Below, piece after piece: positions 1 through 6,999 of a stretch of 12,942 bases of DNA. Under the pieces are notes generated by a model that worked only from the letters and a program-made list of their open reading frames with translations, made no database searches and was not told where the DNA came from. Positions within the stretch are counted from its first letter, which is position 1. The number at the start of each line of letters is the position of its first letter. This DNA is from Peptococcaceae bacterium (GTDB lineage Bacteria > Bacillota > DSM-12270 > Thermacetogeniales > Thermacetogeniaceae), in the NCBI GenBank assembly GCA_003132605.1, contig PKYJ01000083.1:5910-18851 (forward strand), in the 5' to 3' direction. A program made the translations under genes and the position numbers.

Positions 1-7
1 GATTGCT

Positions 8-130
8 TTTCCCCCATTGAAGCTTAGAGCCAGTTAACTAGGGGCGTAGCCGCTCTTAGGGGGAAATTGCTATTGCGTCGCAAGCTCCGCAATTGGAATC
101 GCAATTTTCCCACCGCTTCAGAAGCGGTGG
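8..130 (+). other. Structured non-coding segment, possible IS200/IS605-type right end or structured RNA
   Basis: Three consecutive inverted repeats are visible. Arm 8-15 (TTTCCCCC) pairs with 59-66, enclosing an inner stem 26-30/52-56. Arm 64-70 (AAATTGC) pairs with 101-107, enclosing 72-77/88-93. A perfect 10-bp palindrome, CCACCGCTTC at 110-119, pairs with 121-130 around a single A. The last hairpin resembles the subterminal hairpins at the right ends of IS200/IS605/IS1341 elements, whose ends also encode TnpB-associated guide RNAs. No tnpA or tnpB fragment is visible, so this would be a remnant, or the element may lie mostly to the left of the window. The alternative is a structured leader RNA for the small gene at 185. 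The pairing is read directly; both identities are inference. Confidence 0.35.
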
Positions 131-184
131 CATTAGAGCGGGTAGCCATCGGTAAAAAGTCTATCTTATGAAGGAGGCGCTAAC

Positions 185-499
185 ATGGAGCAAGAAGATC
201 GCAGGGTAGTACTGCACCGTAAAGAAATTTTGGATCAAGAATATGTTGAAATACAAGAAAAGTTAAAAGTAATAGCCGAAACGTTATCGGAGTTCTCGCA
301 TAACCTAAGCCGTAGGCCCAAGCATATAGTTATCGCTGAAGTATCTCCAGCGCAAACAAAGTATCAGGAGAACCAAATATATTTTAATAAGAATCAGCTT
401 AAACAGGCTTTTAACTTAGAGTTGATCGATGAATATATAATGTCATTGCAACACAAAGACAGGGAGTTGGAAGTACTGTCAAAAGCATTAAATGAATAG
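185..499 (+). CDS. Hypothetical protein, 104 aa, predicted helical/coiled coil
   Basis: I do not recognise this protein. The ATG at 185 is preceded by a near-ideal Shine-Dalgarno AAGGAGG at 171-177, which strongly supports real translation. The product is highly charged, rich in Glu, Lys and Gln, has no signal peptide or membrane segment, and its first 45 residues have the look of an amphipathic helix or coiled coil. The middle (about residues 46-68) is less charged and could be an extended or beta region, followed by another helical segment to the C-terminus. The gene is AT-rich (about 37% GC by hand count over 181-480), well below mnmG or rarA in the same window, which suggests recent acquisition or relaxed selection. 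No function can be assigned. Confidence 0.7.
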   Translation: MEQEDRRVVLHRKEILDQEYVEIQEKLKVIAETLSEFSHNLSRRPKHIVIAEVSPAQTKYQENQIYFNKNQLKQAFNLELIDEYIMSLQHKDRELEVLSKALNE

Positions 500-576
500 A
501 TAATTGCTGTTATGTTAAGAACACTCAATGGGCAAAGAATACAAGAGACTTGGCGATGATGGGTGCCCTGTCTAGA

Positions 577-614
577 GAGAGAGGCTGTTGATCATCTGAT
601 CGACAGCCTCTCTC
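577..614. repeat. Strong 17-bp hairpin without T-tract
   Basis: Arm 577-588 (GAGAGAGGCTGT) is perfectly complementary to 603-614. The stem continues through a T-G wobble (589/602) and four more pairs (590-593 with 598-601) to a 4-nt loop, ATCT. Neither strand has a run of T after the stem, so it is not a classical Rho-independent terminator. It could be an RNA-processing or stability element for the transcript from 185-499, or the scar or arm of a small mobile repeat. Confidence 0.75.
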
Positions 615-829
615 CAAGGGCTGAGGTAACTAATCGTAATGCTTGGTAGTTCAAAGTAAAAATCCGTAACAGTGTTTTGAAATACGTTAACTGAAAAGAA
701 ACTATTACAAAGAACAAGATTGGCAAAAGCCATCAAGATAAAAGGTTCACTAGCATCAGACGTTGTAACCTGTACATCTTGCATGCCACCATTCATCTAT
801 CTACCAATGAACTTCTTCAGAGATTAAAG

Positions 830-854
830 ATGATACTTCTTTGAGTTGTATCAT
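830..854. promoter_or_regulatory. Inverted repeat upstream of glycosyltransferase gene
   Basis: ATGATAC at 830-836 and GTATCAT at 848-854 form perfect 7-bp arms with an 11-bp spacer. It lies about 40 bp before the glycosyltransferase start, in the region expected for its promoter. This could be an operator for a dimeric regulator. No convincing -35/-10 pair was identified with proper spacing, so the regulatory role is inference. Confidence 0.3.
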
Positions 855-892
855 ATCAGCTCATGTAACTATTGTACGAGGGGGAACCAACT

Positions 893-2041
893 ATGAATTT
901 CCTAAATCTCGGCACATACTCGCCAAAACAGTGTGGGATTGCAACATTCTCCAAAAACTTGAGGGATAACCTGACGAGGCTGGGTGAGAGAACTTCTATT
1001 GCAGCTGTATCTGATCCATACTTTACATACACCTATCCGAATGAGGTGTCGTACGTTATAAGACAGAATAAAATAGAAGACTATGTTAGCACCGCGAATG
1101 CTGTAAATAGAAACATCGGCATAGATCTCGTGATTATCCAGCACGAATATGGCATTTATGGCGGCGCAGACGGTGAATATCTGTTAGAGTTTATTGCTCG
1201 CCTGAAAAAACCCTATCTGCTTGTCACCCACACCGTTCTTCCCTACCCTACCGCCAGCAAGAAAGTAGTTTTAAGCGCACTGTGCCGGCAAGCAGCAGCC
1301 ATTGTGTGCATGACCAAGACTTCATCCAGTATGTTGTCTCATGTCTATGGGGCGGCGCCGGAAAAGGTTTATATCATCCACCACGGTGTGCCTGCCTTCA
1401 AAATACAAGATAGGAAGTTGCTGAAACAGGAGTATGGTTTTGAGGGGCGGGAGTTGATCACCACCTTCGGCCTGATCGGTCCTGAAAAAGGCATAGAGAT
1501 CGGCATCAGGGCATTGAAAAGGCTGGTTATGAAGCACAAAAATTTAATGTATTTGATAGTGGGTAGGACCCATCCCATGTTAGTAGAGCATGAGGGAGAT
1601 CGATACAGGGAAACACTGATTGAACTGGTGCGCAGGTTGGGTATGCAGGACCACGTCGAGTTTGTAAACAAGTTTCTGGAACTGGAAAAACTGGGTGAAT
1701 ACCTGTATATGACCGACGCCTACCTTAGCCCCTATCCCGACCTGAATCAGGCAATCAGCGGGACGCTTGCCTACGCCCTGGGGTGCGGAAGAGCCATTGT
1801 CTCCACTCCGTATCTATACGCCCTGGAAATGCTGTCACAAGATCAAAGAGGGTTGGTGGCAGATGATACCACCGCTGAGGCTCTTGCTGAATTGGTCGAC
1901 CGCGTCCTATCCGAACCCGTTCTCAAACTTAAACTTGAGAAGAGAGCAACTTTGCTGGGTGCAAAAGTCAAGTGGCCATACATCGCAAAACAATATGCAA
2001 ACCTGGCCGAGAGTCTTCTGGAATCTAAGATAGCCATATAG
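893..2041 (+). CDS. Glycosyltransferase, GT4-like (GT-B fold), 382 aa
   Basis: Likely a retaining glycosyltransferase that moves a sugar from a nucleotide donor onto a polysaccharide or glycoconjugate acceptor in the cytoplasm. The N-terminal motif LGTYSPKQCGIATFSK (about residues 6-21) is typical of a group-1 subfamily. The C-terminal domain carries FGLIGPEKGIE and VGRTHP, then the donor-site stretch SPYPDLNQAISGTLAYALG with the late conserved Gly/Ala-rich helix. Length fits the family (roughly 350-420 aa). I chose ATG 893 over an in-frame TTG at 872 because GAGGGGG at 878-884 sits 8 bp before 893. The first few hundred bases are AT-richer than the 3' half. Sugar and acceptor cannot be told from sequence. 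The neighbouring deacetylase hints at surface polysaccharide metabolism, but the two genes are convergent and not an operon. Confidence 0.88.
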   Translation: MNFLNLGTYSPKQCGIATFSKNLRDNLTRLGERTSIAAVSDPYFTYTYPNEVSYVIRQNKIEDYVSTANAVNRNIGIDLVIIQHEYGIYGGADGEYLLEFIARLKKPYLLVTHTVLPYPTASKKVVLSALCRQAAAIVCMTKTSSSMLSHVYGAAPEKVYIIHHGVPAFKIQDRKLLKQEYGFEGRELITTFGLIGPEKGIEIGIRALKRLVMKHKNLMYLIVGRTHPMLVEHEGDRYRETLIELVRRLGMQDHVEFVNKFLELEKLGEYLYMTDAYLSPYPDLNQAISGTLAYALGCGRAIVSTPYLYALEMLSQDQRGLVADDTTAEALAELVDRVLSEPVLKLKLEKRATLLGAKVKWPYIAKQYANLAESLLESKIAI

Positions 2042-2129
2042 TTTTTAGATGAAGCTTGAAGAGAGCGCAGGGAGTCTCCAACCCCCCCTAGAACGTCGCT
2101 CAATAAAATATACCGGAATTATTAAAGAA

Positions 2130-2150
2130 GCACTAAATTACTTTTAGTGC
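2130..2150 (-). terminator. Hairpin between convergent genes, possible terminator for the deacetylase gene
   Basis: GCACTAAA at 2130-2137 pairs perfectly with 2143-2150 around a 5-nt loop. Read on the minus strand, the stem is followed by a moderately T-rich stretch (CTTCTTTAATAATT at 2117-2130), only 10 bp past the deacetylase stop codon. Nothing T-rich follows on the plus strand. The stem is AT-rich and the T-tract is interrupted, so terminator activity is plausible but weak. Confidence 0.4.
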
Positions 2151-2160
2151 CAGGCATCCT

Positions 2161-2958
2161 CTATTCTGGCAGTCCCTGGATCTTCTTGATAAAGCCATCT
2201 AGATTCAAGCCCCTTGGGATATTGACACGTTCGATCCGGTAGGTGTCATCGCCGGTATGGTAGATGCCGCCCGGCAATTTGAGAAAGGCATACCTGTAGT
2301 AGCGCTTGGCGATCTCGACAGTCTGCTGGTCATAGTCCCCATTCGGGTAGGCCAGCGCATAGACTTCCCTTCCGGTAAGGGCCTCGATCGCTCGCCTCGA
2401 TTCTGCGAGTTCATAGTCCTGCTCGTTGGCGCTCAGCGTGTTCAGTGAGCGGTGGGTGACGGTATGGCTCTGAAAACTGACCAGGTCCTCCATATTCACG
2501 ATCTCATCCCTGTTTAGAAAGCCGGGCTTGCCGATGAAGCTTGATATCAAAAAGACGGTAGCCGGAAAGTTGTATTTTTTCAGGATCGGATAGGCGTTGG
2601 TGAAGTTGTCCTCGTACCCGTCGTCAAAGGTAATGATCACCGGTTTGGTATACTGGGCGGCATTTTCGATCTCATCCAGGGGGATCACCGTGTAGCCGCT
2701 GCTTTTGAGGTAGTTCATCTGCCTGTCGAATTCCTTGGGCGACACAAACATTGACGTATACGGCCCGTAAAGGTGGTCGTCGATTAAATGATAGTACAGC
2801 ACCGGAACGGCAACACCTTTTACAGGCGCCACCGGCGCTGCCTGTTCCGACTTGGTTGTTTTTGGCGTCCCGGTTGGCTTTTGTCGGGGGGAGCATCCGT
2901 AAGCGCCGGATAACATTAGAAACAGGACAAGCAGAAGAGAAACGAACCTCGTAACCAT
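2161..2958 (-). CDS. Polysaccharide deacetylase (NodB homology domain), putative lipoprotein, 265 aa
   Basis: A carbohydrate esterase family 4-type enzyme that removes N-acetyl groups from a polysaccharide such as poly-N-acetylglucosamine or peptidoglycan, using a divalent metal. Residues 1-22 form a signal peptide: basic N-region, hydrophobic core, then AYGC with Cys22 as probable lipidation site, so it would be anchored outside the membrane. A Thr/Pro/Ala-rich linker (about 25-50) leads to the domain. VPVLYYH is at 51-57, TFDDGY at 110-115 (catalytic Asp112 and metal-binding Asp113), SHTVTH at 164-169 (metal-binding His165 and His169), and AYPNGDY follows. This arrangement matches the PgaB/IcaB-like branch. 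ATG 2958 is preferred: AAGGGCGGA lies just upstream and the signal peptide starts there, whereas the upstream in-frame TTG at 3009 lacks support. The lipobox has Ala at -3, which is not optimal. Confidence 0.9.
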   Translation of the reverse strand: MVTRFVSLLLVLFLMLSGAYGCSPRQKPTGTPKTTKSEQAAPVAPVKGVAVPVLYYHLIDDHLYGPYTSMFVSPKEFDRQMNYLKSSGYTVIPLDEIENAAQYTKPVIITFDDGYEDNFTNAYPILKKYNFPATVFLISSFIGKPGFLNRDEIVNMEDLVSFQSHTVTHRSLNTLSANEQDYELAESRRAIEALTGREVYALAYPNGDYDQQTVEIAKRYYRYAFLKLPGGIYHTGDDTYRIERVNIPRGLNLDGFIKKIQGLPE

Positions 2959-3029
2959 TTCCGCCCTTCGCTGGAAAAGTAATATCATCACTTTTGCATC
3001 CGCTAACAAGGTAGCAGACTTGGATGCAA

Positions 3030-3061
3030 ATTACAAGGCGTAGAAAGGAAATTTTTGTAAT
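3030..3061. promoter_or_regulatory. Inverted repeat in divergent deacetylase/mnmG region
   Basis: ATTACAA at 3030-3036 and TTGTAAT at 3055-3061 are perfect 7-bp arms 18 bp apart. They lie about 70 bp upstream of the deacetylase start. The arrangement could be an operator, but the arms are AT-rich and a chance match is possible. Confidence 0.25.
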
Positions 3062-3098
3062 AAATGTTTCTGCTGCACGTTAATGGGAAAATAGCATG

Positions 3099-3197
3099 CA
3101 GCCATTTTCATGCGCGGTTTATGATGGACCATCATGGCTGGTTGCTTCGCAAACAGGCACATGGCTAATTCAAACTTCGCTTCGCTGCGTTTGAATT
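3099..3197. repeat. Cluster of nested inverted repeats upstream of mnmG
   Basis: CAGCCAT at 3099-3105 pairs with ATGGCTG at 3134-3140. Inside it ATGATG (3121-3126) pairs with CATCAT (3130-3135) around GAC. Further on, AATTCAAAC at 3167-3175 pairs with GTTTGAATT at 3189-3197, with a TTCGCTTCGC-containing loop. These sit mostly upstream of the predicted mnmG promoter, so they are unlikely to be part of its leader. They may be a degenerate repeat element or regulator sites. Confidence 0.4.
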
Positions 3198-3221
3198 ATA
3201 ACGTGGCTTTTATGCTACAAT
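3191..3221 (+). promoter_or_regulatory. Predicted sigma-A promoter of mnmG
   Basis: TACAAT at 3216-3221 is a good -10 box preceded by TGC (3213-3215), an extended -10 element. TTGAAT at 3191-3196 is a possible -35 box, with a rather long 19-bp spacer. The -10 box is about 54 bp before the mnmG start. Confidence 0.5.
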
Positions 3222-3274
3222 ATGCCCGGAACACGCACTGTCTATAAAAACAGGAACGGGAATGGGGCAACCTG

Positions 3275-5242
3275 ATGACAGAGGAGTACCAGGCGGGAAG
3301 CTATGACGTGGTCGTGATCGGGGCCGGGCATGCCGGGTGTGAGGCCGCCCTGGCCAGTGCCCGCATGGGCTGCCACACGCTGCTGATCACTCTGAATATC
3401 GATTACGTGGCCCTGATGCCCTGCAACCCTGCTGTCGGTGGACCGGGGAAGGCCCACCTGGTGCGGGAGATCGACGCCCTGGGCGGGGAGATGGGGCTCG
3501 TTACCGACCAGACTTATATACAGATGCGGATGCTCAACACTGCCAAAGGCCCGGCGGTGCGGGCGCTGAGGGCACAGGTGGACAAGGCGGACTACATGCG
3601 TGCCATGCTCAGGACCCTTCAGGATCAGCCGAACCTGGATCTGAAGCAGGGAACCGCTGAGAGAGTGATCGTGGATGGGGAGAGGGCGGTGGGTGTGGTC
3701 ACCAGGACGGGTGCCAGGTTTAACGCCACCGCCGTCGTCCTGACCACCGGTACCTATCTGCGGGGCCGGATCATCGTCGGCGACGTCACCTACCCGGGCG
3801 GCCCCAACGGACAACTGGCGCCCGGGGAGTTGGCCACCTGCCTGAAAGACCTCGGCTTCGAGCTGGCGCGCTTCAAGACGGGCACACCGCCCCGGATCGA
3901 CAGGCGCACCGTTGACTTTGACAAACTGACTGTTCAGCCTGGCGACGAGCCACCGCTGTTCTTCTCCTACCTATCTCCCAGGGCGCCCAGAACCCAGTTG
4001 CCCTGTTGGCTGGCCTACAGCAACGAGCAGACTCATGCCATCGTCAGGTCAAACCTGCACCGGGCGCCCTTGTTCTCCGGGATCATCGAGGGGGTGGGCC
4101 CGCGCTACTGCCCCTCATTTGAGGACAAGGTGATGCGTTTCCCAGATCGCCGGCGGCACCAGGTCTTCCTGGAACCGGAGGGCCGGTTGACCGATGAGAT
4201 CTACGTCCAGGGCATGAATACCAGCCTGCCTGAGGATGTACAGGTAGCAGTGCTCAGAAGCATGCAGGGTTTGGAAAAGGCGCAAATCATCCGGGTTGGC
4301 TACGCCATCGAGTATGACTGCCTGGTGCCCGCCCAACTGGACCCGACCCTGCAGACCAAGAATGTTCACGGCCTCTTCACTGCAGGTCAGATCAACGGCA
4401 CATCCGGTTACGAGGAGGCCGCTGCCCAGGGGATCATTGCCGGCATCAACGCCGCTCTTCATGTTCGGAGGAAAGAGCCGCTGGTGCTGAAGCGCTCCCA
4501 GGCCTATATCGGGGTGTTGATCGACGACCTGGTCACCAAGGGAATCCGCGAGCCCTACCGCATCCTCACCTCACGGGCCGAGTACCGCCTGCTGCTGCGC
4601 CAGGACAATGCCGACCTGCGGCTCACCGAATTGGGGCGGCAGGCCGGCCTGGTAAGCGATGAGCGCTACCGGATCTTCCAAGCCAAGTTGGCCCGGTTGG
4701 AGGAGGAAAACCGCTGGCTGGAGGAGACGGTGGTCAGGCCGGCGCCGGAGGTTCAGGACTGGCTTGAAAAGAAGGGCAGCGCCCGGCTCAGGGAGCCACT
4801 CAGCCTGAAAAATCTATTGAAGCGGCCGGAGATCAGTTGTTCTGACCTGGCCAGGCTTGCCGGCTGCGGGCGCCGGGACGTGCCTGAGGAGATCGCCGAG
4901 CAGTTGGAGATCCAGGTCCGGTTTGCCGGTTACCTGGAAAAGCAGGAGAGCCATGTGGCAAGGATGGAGAAGCAGGAAAACAAGCGCCTGCCCGCTGGCC
5001 TGGATTACAGGCAGGTGAGGGGGCTGTCCAGGGAAGCCCAGGAAAAACTGAGCCAGGTGCAGCCGCTGACCCTGGGTCAGGCGGCCCGGGTGCCCGGCGT
5101 CACCCCGGCTGATGTCTCGGTGCTGTGGGTCTACCTGGAGCAGCGGCGGCGAGCCGCCGTTGCGCAGAAGTCAGAGGCCAGAGGTCAGGGGTTGGAAAAA
5201 GATACAGGGCATGCAAATATGACATGCAAGTCTGACATCTGA
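3275..5242 (+). CDS. mnmG: tRNA uridine-5-carboxymethylaminomethyl modification enzyme MnmG (GidA), C-terminally extended
   Basis: FAD-dependent partner of MnmE that installs the carboxymethylaminomethyl-type group at C5 of the wobble uridine (U34) in certain tRNAs. Visible marks are the FAD-binding GAGHAGCEAA at about 16-25, the PCNPAVGGPGK segment, TAKGPAVRALRAQVDK, RYCPSFEDKVMRFP, and the signature AGQINGTSGYEEAAAQG, followed by the helical C-terminal domain that contacts MnmE. The family is normally about 620-635 aa; here it is 655 aa. The normal C-terminus ends soon after LWVYLEQRRR, and the last 24 or so residues (KSEARG... onward) are encoded by a heptanucleotide repeat and lack family resemblance. 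ATG 3275 has GGGG 7 bp upstream. The usual upstream partner mnmE is absent. The gene converges on the VWA gene with 3 bp between stop codons. Confidence 0.97.
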   Translation: MTEEYQAGSYDVVVIGAGHAGCEAALASARMGCHTLLITLNIDYVALMPCNPAVGGPGKAHLVREIDALGGEMGLVTDQTYIQMRMLNTAKGPAVRALRAQVDKADYMRAMLRTLQDQPNLDLKQGTAERVIVDGERAVGVVTRTGARFNATAVVLTTGTYLRGRIIVGDVTYPGGPNGQLAPGELATCLKDLGFELARFKTGTPPRIDRRTVDFDKLTVQPGDEPPLFFSYLSPRAPRTQLPCWLAYSNEQTHAIVRSNLHRAPLFSGIIEGVGPRYCPSFEDKVMRFPDRRRHQVFLEPEGRLTDEIYVQGMNTSLPEDVQVAVLRSMQGLEKAQIIRVGYAIEYDCLVPAQLDPTLQTKNVHGLFTAGQINGTSGYEEAAAQGIIAGINAALHVRRKEPLVLKRSQAYIGVLIDDLVTKGIREPYRILTSRAEYRLLLRQDNADLRLTELGRQAGLVSDERYRIFQAKLARLEEENRWLEETVVRPAPEVQDWLEKKGSARLREPLSLKNLLKRPEISCSDLARLAGCGRRDVPEEIAEQLEIQVRFAGYLEKQESHVARMEKQENKRLPAGLDYRQVRGLSREAQEKLSQVQPLTLGQAARVPGVTPADVSVLWVYLEQRRRAAVAQKSEARGQGLEKDTGHANMTCKSDI

Positions 5243-5247
5243 CTTCT
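5166..5247. repeat. Inverted heptanucleotide repeat arrays at mnmG 3' end
   Basis: The plus strand carries four degenerate 7-mers in tandem: AGAAGTC at 5166, AGAGGCC at 5173, AGAGGTC at 5180 and AGGGGTT at 5187. The minus strand carries three, reading inward from 5247: AGAAGTC (5241-5247), AGATGTC (5234-5240) and AGACTTG (5227-5233). The outer 10 bp (5166-5175 with 5238-5247) are perfectly complementary. The element covers the end of the mnmG frame, its stop codon and the first two bases of the VWA stop codon. It may act as a bidirectional transcript end, although no T-tract follows. Confidence 0.7.
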
Positions 5248-6976
5248 ATAAAGTCTGGTACTTTCGCTCCTGGCGCACGATTTCGATCAGGGTGGTCATC
5301 TCTTCCAGATTCTCCACAATATAGACGCTGCCTTTGGCCTGCATGGCCAGTTCCTCGAGAAACTCCTGGTTGGACGCCACGCCAATACAGATCAGCTTTG
5401 CCCGGGATGACGGCACCATGCCGGCGGCTCTCAGGGCGTCCTTGCGCGGATCGATCGTCCACTTGCCAAAGGTGGGGACGCCATCCGTGATCAGGACCAG
5501 CAGCGGGTTCCGCACGTGGTGGTTTTTGATGAGCTGCAGGGCTTCCACGATCCCGTCGGCGAGCGGGGTCAGGCCATTGGGATGCATCGACGATCGCAGG
5601 CTCAACTTCAGCCGTGTATAGTTGCGGGTAAAGGGGATCACCACCCGGGCCTTGCGGCGCTGGAAGATCACCACGGCGATCCGGTCCCGGGTAGTCAGCA
5701 GCAGGTGTTCGGCCAGTTGCCACACCGCCTTCATCTTCGGGCCCGCCATGCTGGCGCTGCCGTCAATGACCAGGCAGACGTCGACGGGCTTGGACATCAC
5801 CTGTTGGTGCACCCTGATATCGTCCCTGGTCAGCAGGGGGACGCTCCGTTTTTGAAAGAAGCGGTTTTTGGCGGATTGAACGATAGTTTCGGCAACGGCG
5901 ATGCTGCCCAGCCAGGCATCCTTCAGCGGTGTGGTCGTCTTGCTGACATAGGTGTAGTGTTTCTGCCTGCTTTTTAGATGGCTGCTCCGCACTACCCGGT
6001 ACCTGGCACTGGGCATGGGCGCCTGCCGCAGTAGCTTGCGCATCTGGGACTCCAGCTCCCGCTGGTGCAGCATGACGAACTCCAACAACTCCTGGCCCTC
6101 CTTGGTGAGGGTGTCGGCGAACCAGCCGCGCCTGATCAACCCGGCGTTGGGCATGCCGATGACGAAGTCCCGCATGTGGCCATGCTTGTTGCGAAGGTTT
6201 GCCAGGGACTGCTTGCGGCGAAACATGCCCGGCATGAAAGCCTGGAGGAATTCGATCACGTCTTCGGGGCTGCTCAGCATGGTGGTGAGAGTGGTGGCCA
6301 TGTCCCAGAGCTGGAACTTGTCCGGCTCCAGGCCAAATAGGTAAGCAGAGGCGGGTTGCCTGGCCTTTTTCTCGACGTGAACGACCTTCTCGACCTTTCT
6401 GATCTCCAGCGACTGGGATGCCAGCCCGGTTTCTACGGCATCCACCAGGCAGGGAAGAAGGGCGAGGTCGTCGGTAGTAAAGCGATCGAGGAGAATCTGG
6501 ACGTGACTTTTGCGGCGCGGCTTGGCGGGGGCCTGGCCGGCAGAGCCGGAGCCGGTGATCAAGTCGATCAGGGTGCCGGACCCGGTTCCTGTTTCCAGGT
6601 GGATACGTTCTGCATAGGACTGGAACAAGTCCAGGGCGGTGTCTTGTTTGCTGGTGAAGGCCAGGCAGGCGGTAATGGCCTCTTCCATGGCTTTAACCAG
6701 CGGTTGGTGCTTTACCACCGCCGGTTCATGAAAGATAGCGACATGGATGATCTGCCCGGGCGTTTCCCGGTGAGCCAGTTCCATACCGGCGTCCCGGTTC
6801 ACGAGGATGCGGATCTCGCCCGGATGAAGGTAGGTAGACCTGTGTAGATAGGAACTGATGACAGTCGATTCGCCAAGCCGGAAACCCTGCTTCTGGTTCA
6901 GGCTTGCAGCGATCTGTCCGCCTAACTCTGTAAGCTGCTGCGGCGTTATTGTGTCAAAAATGAGGAGCCCCGGCAT
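5246..6976 (-). CDS. VWA domain protein, ChlD/BchD-like, 576 aa
   Basis: Cytoplasmic protein with a C-terminal von Willebrand factor A domain (about residues 396-570). The metal-ion-dependent adhesion site is complete: DGSAS at 405-409, Thr470 in GLTPLADG, and Asp498 in LITDGVPT. Such domains bind partner proteins through Mg2+. The region before it (about 1-380) is not a recognisable AAA+ module and has no Walker motifs. It contains a Gly/Ser-rich linker near 129-150 and a conserved-looking basic stretch near 250-345. There is no signal peptide. The start has GAGGAG at 6984-6989, 7 bp upstream, and lies 23 bp after the AAA+ gene stop, so the two form an operon. By analogy with ChlI/ChlD and MoxR/VWA pairs, the ATPase probably remodels a target through this protein. 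Substrate unknown; a true metal chelatase role is possible but unproven because no large ChlH/CobN-type subunit is nearby. Confidence 0.85.
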   Translation of the reverse strand: MPGLLIFDTITPQQLTELGGQIAASLNQKQGFRLGESTVISSYLHRSTYLHPGEIRILVNRDAGMELAHRETPGQIIHVAIFHEPAVVKHQPLVKAMEEAITACLAFTSKQDTALDLFQSYAERIHLETGTGSGTLIDLITGSGSAGQAPAKPRRKSHVQILLDRFTTDDLALLPCLVDAVETGLASQSLEIRKVEKVVHVEKKARQPASAYLFGLEPDKFQLWDMATTLTTMLSSPEDVIEFLQAFMPGMFRRKQSLANLRNKHGHMRDFVIGMPNAGLIRRGWFADTLTKEGQELLEFVMLHQRELESQMRKLLRQAPMPSARYRVVRSSHLKSRQKHYTYVSKTTTPLKDAWLGSIAVAETIVQSAKNRFFQKRSVPLLTRDDIRVHQQVMSKPVDVCLVIDGSASMAGPKMKAVWQLAEHLLLTTRDRIAVVIFQRRKARVVIPFTRNYTRLKLSLRSSMHPNGLTPLADGIVEALQLIKNHHVRNPLLVLITDGVPTFGKWTIDPRKDALRAAGMVPSSRAKLICIGVASNQEFLEELAMQAKGSVYIVENLEEMTTLIEIVRQERKYQTL

Positions 6977-6999
6977 CTACATTCTCCTCACCCAATCGT

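Larger units (their letters stand above)
500..892. other. AT-rich intergenic region without a convincing gene
   Basis: About 390 bp between the small hypothetical gene and the glycosyltransferase. It holds a very strong hairpin (577-614) and a short inverted repeat (830-854), described separately. A 74-codon minus-strand frame (572-796) exists but has no ribosome binding site and reads through the hairpin, so I do not call it. The rest looks like non-coding or decayed DNA. Confidence 0.6.

Noticed and set aside
121..160. Possible cyclic-di-GMP riboswitch because of GCGGGTAGCCATCGGT
   Set aside because: The other conserved GEMM helices and tetraloop receptor are not found upstream; the likeness is limited to one short stretch.
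572..796. Minus-strand frame of 74 codons in the AT-rich intergenic region
   Set aside because: No ribosome binding site before its ATG, it reads through the 577-614 hairpin, and the product has no recognisable features.
3242..3814. Minus-strand frame of 190 codons antisense to mnmG
   Set aside because: A shadow of the high-GC mnmG coding sequence; product rich in His, Gly and Gln with no domain.
5100..5723. Minus-strand frame of 207 codons over the mnmG/VWA junction
   Set aside because: Overlaps two well-supported genes in another frame and has a Pro/Arg-rich composition typical of a shadow frame.
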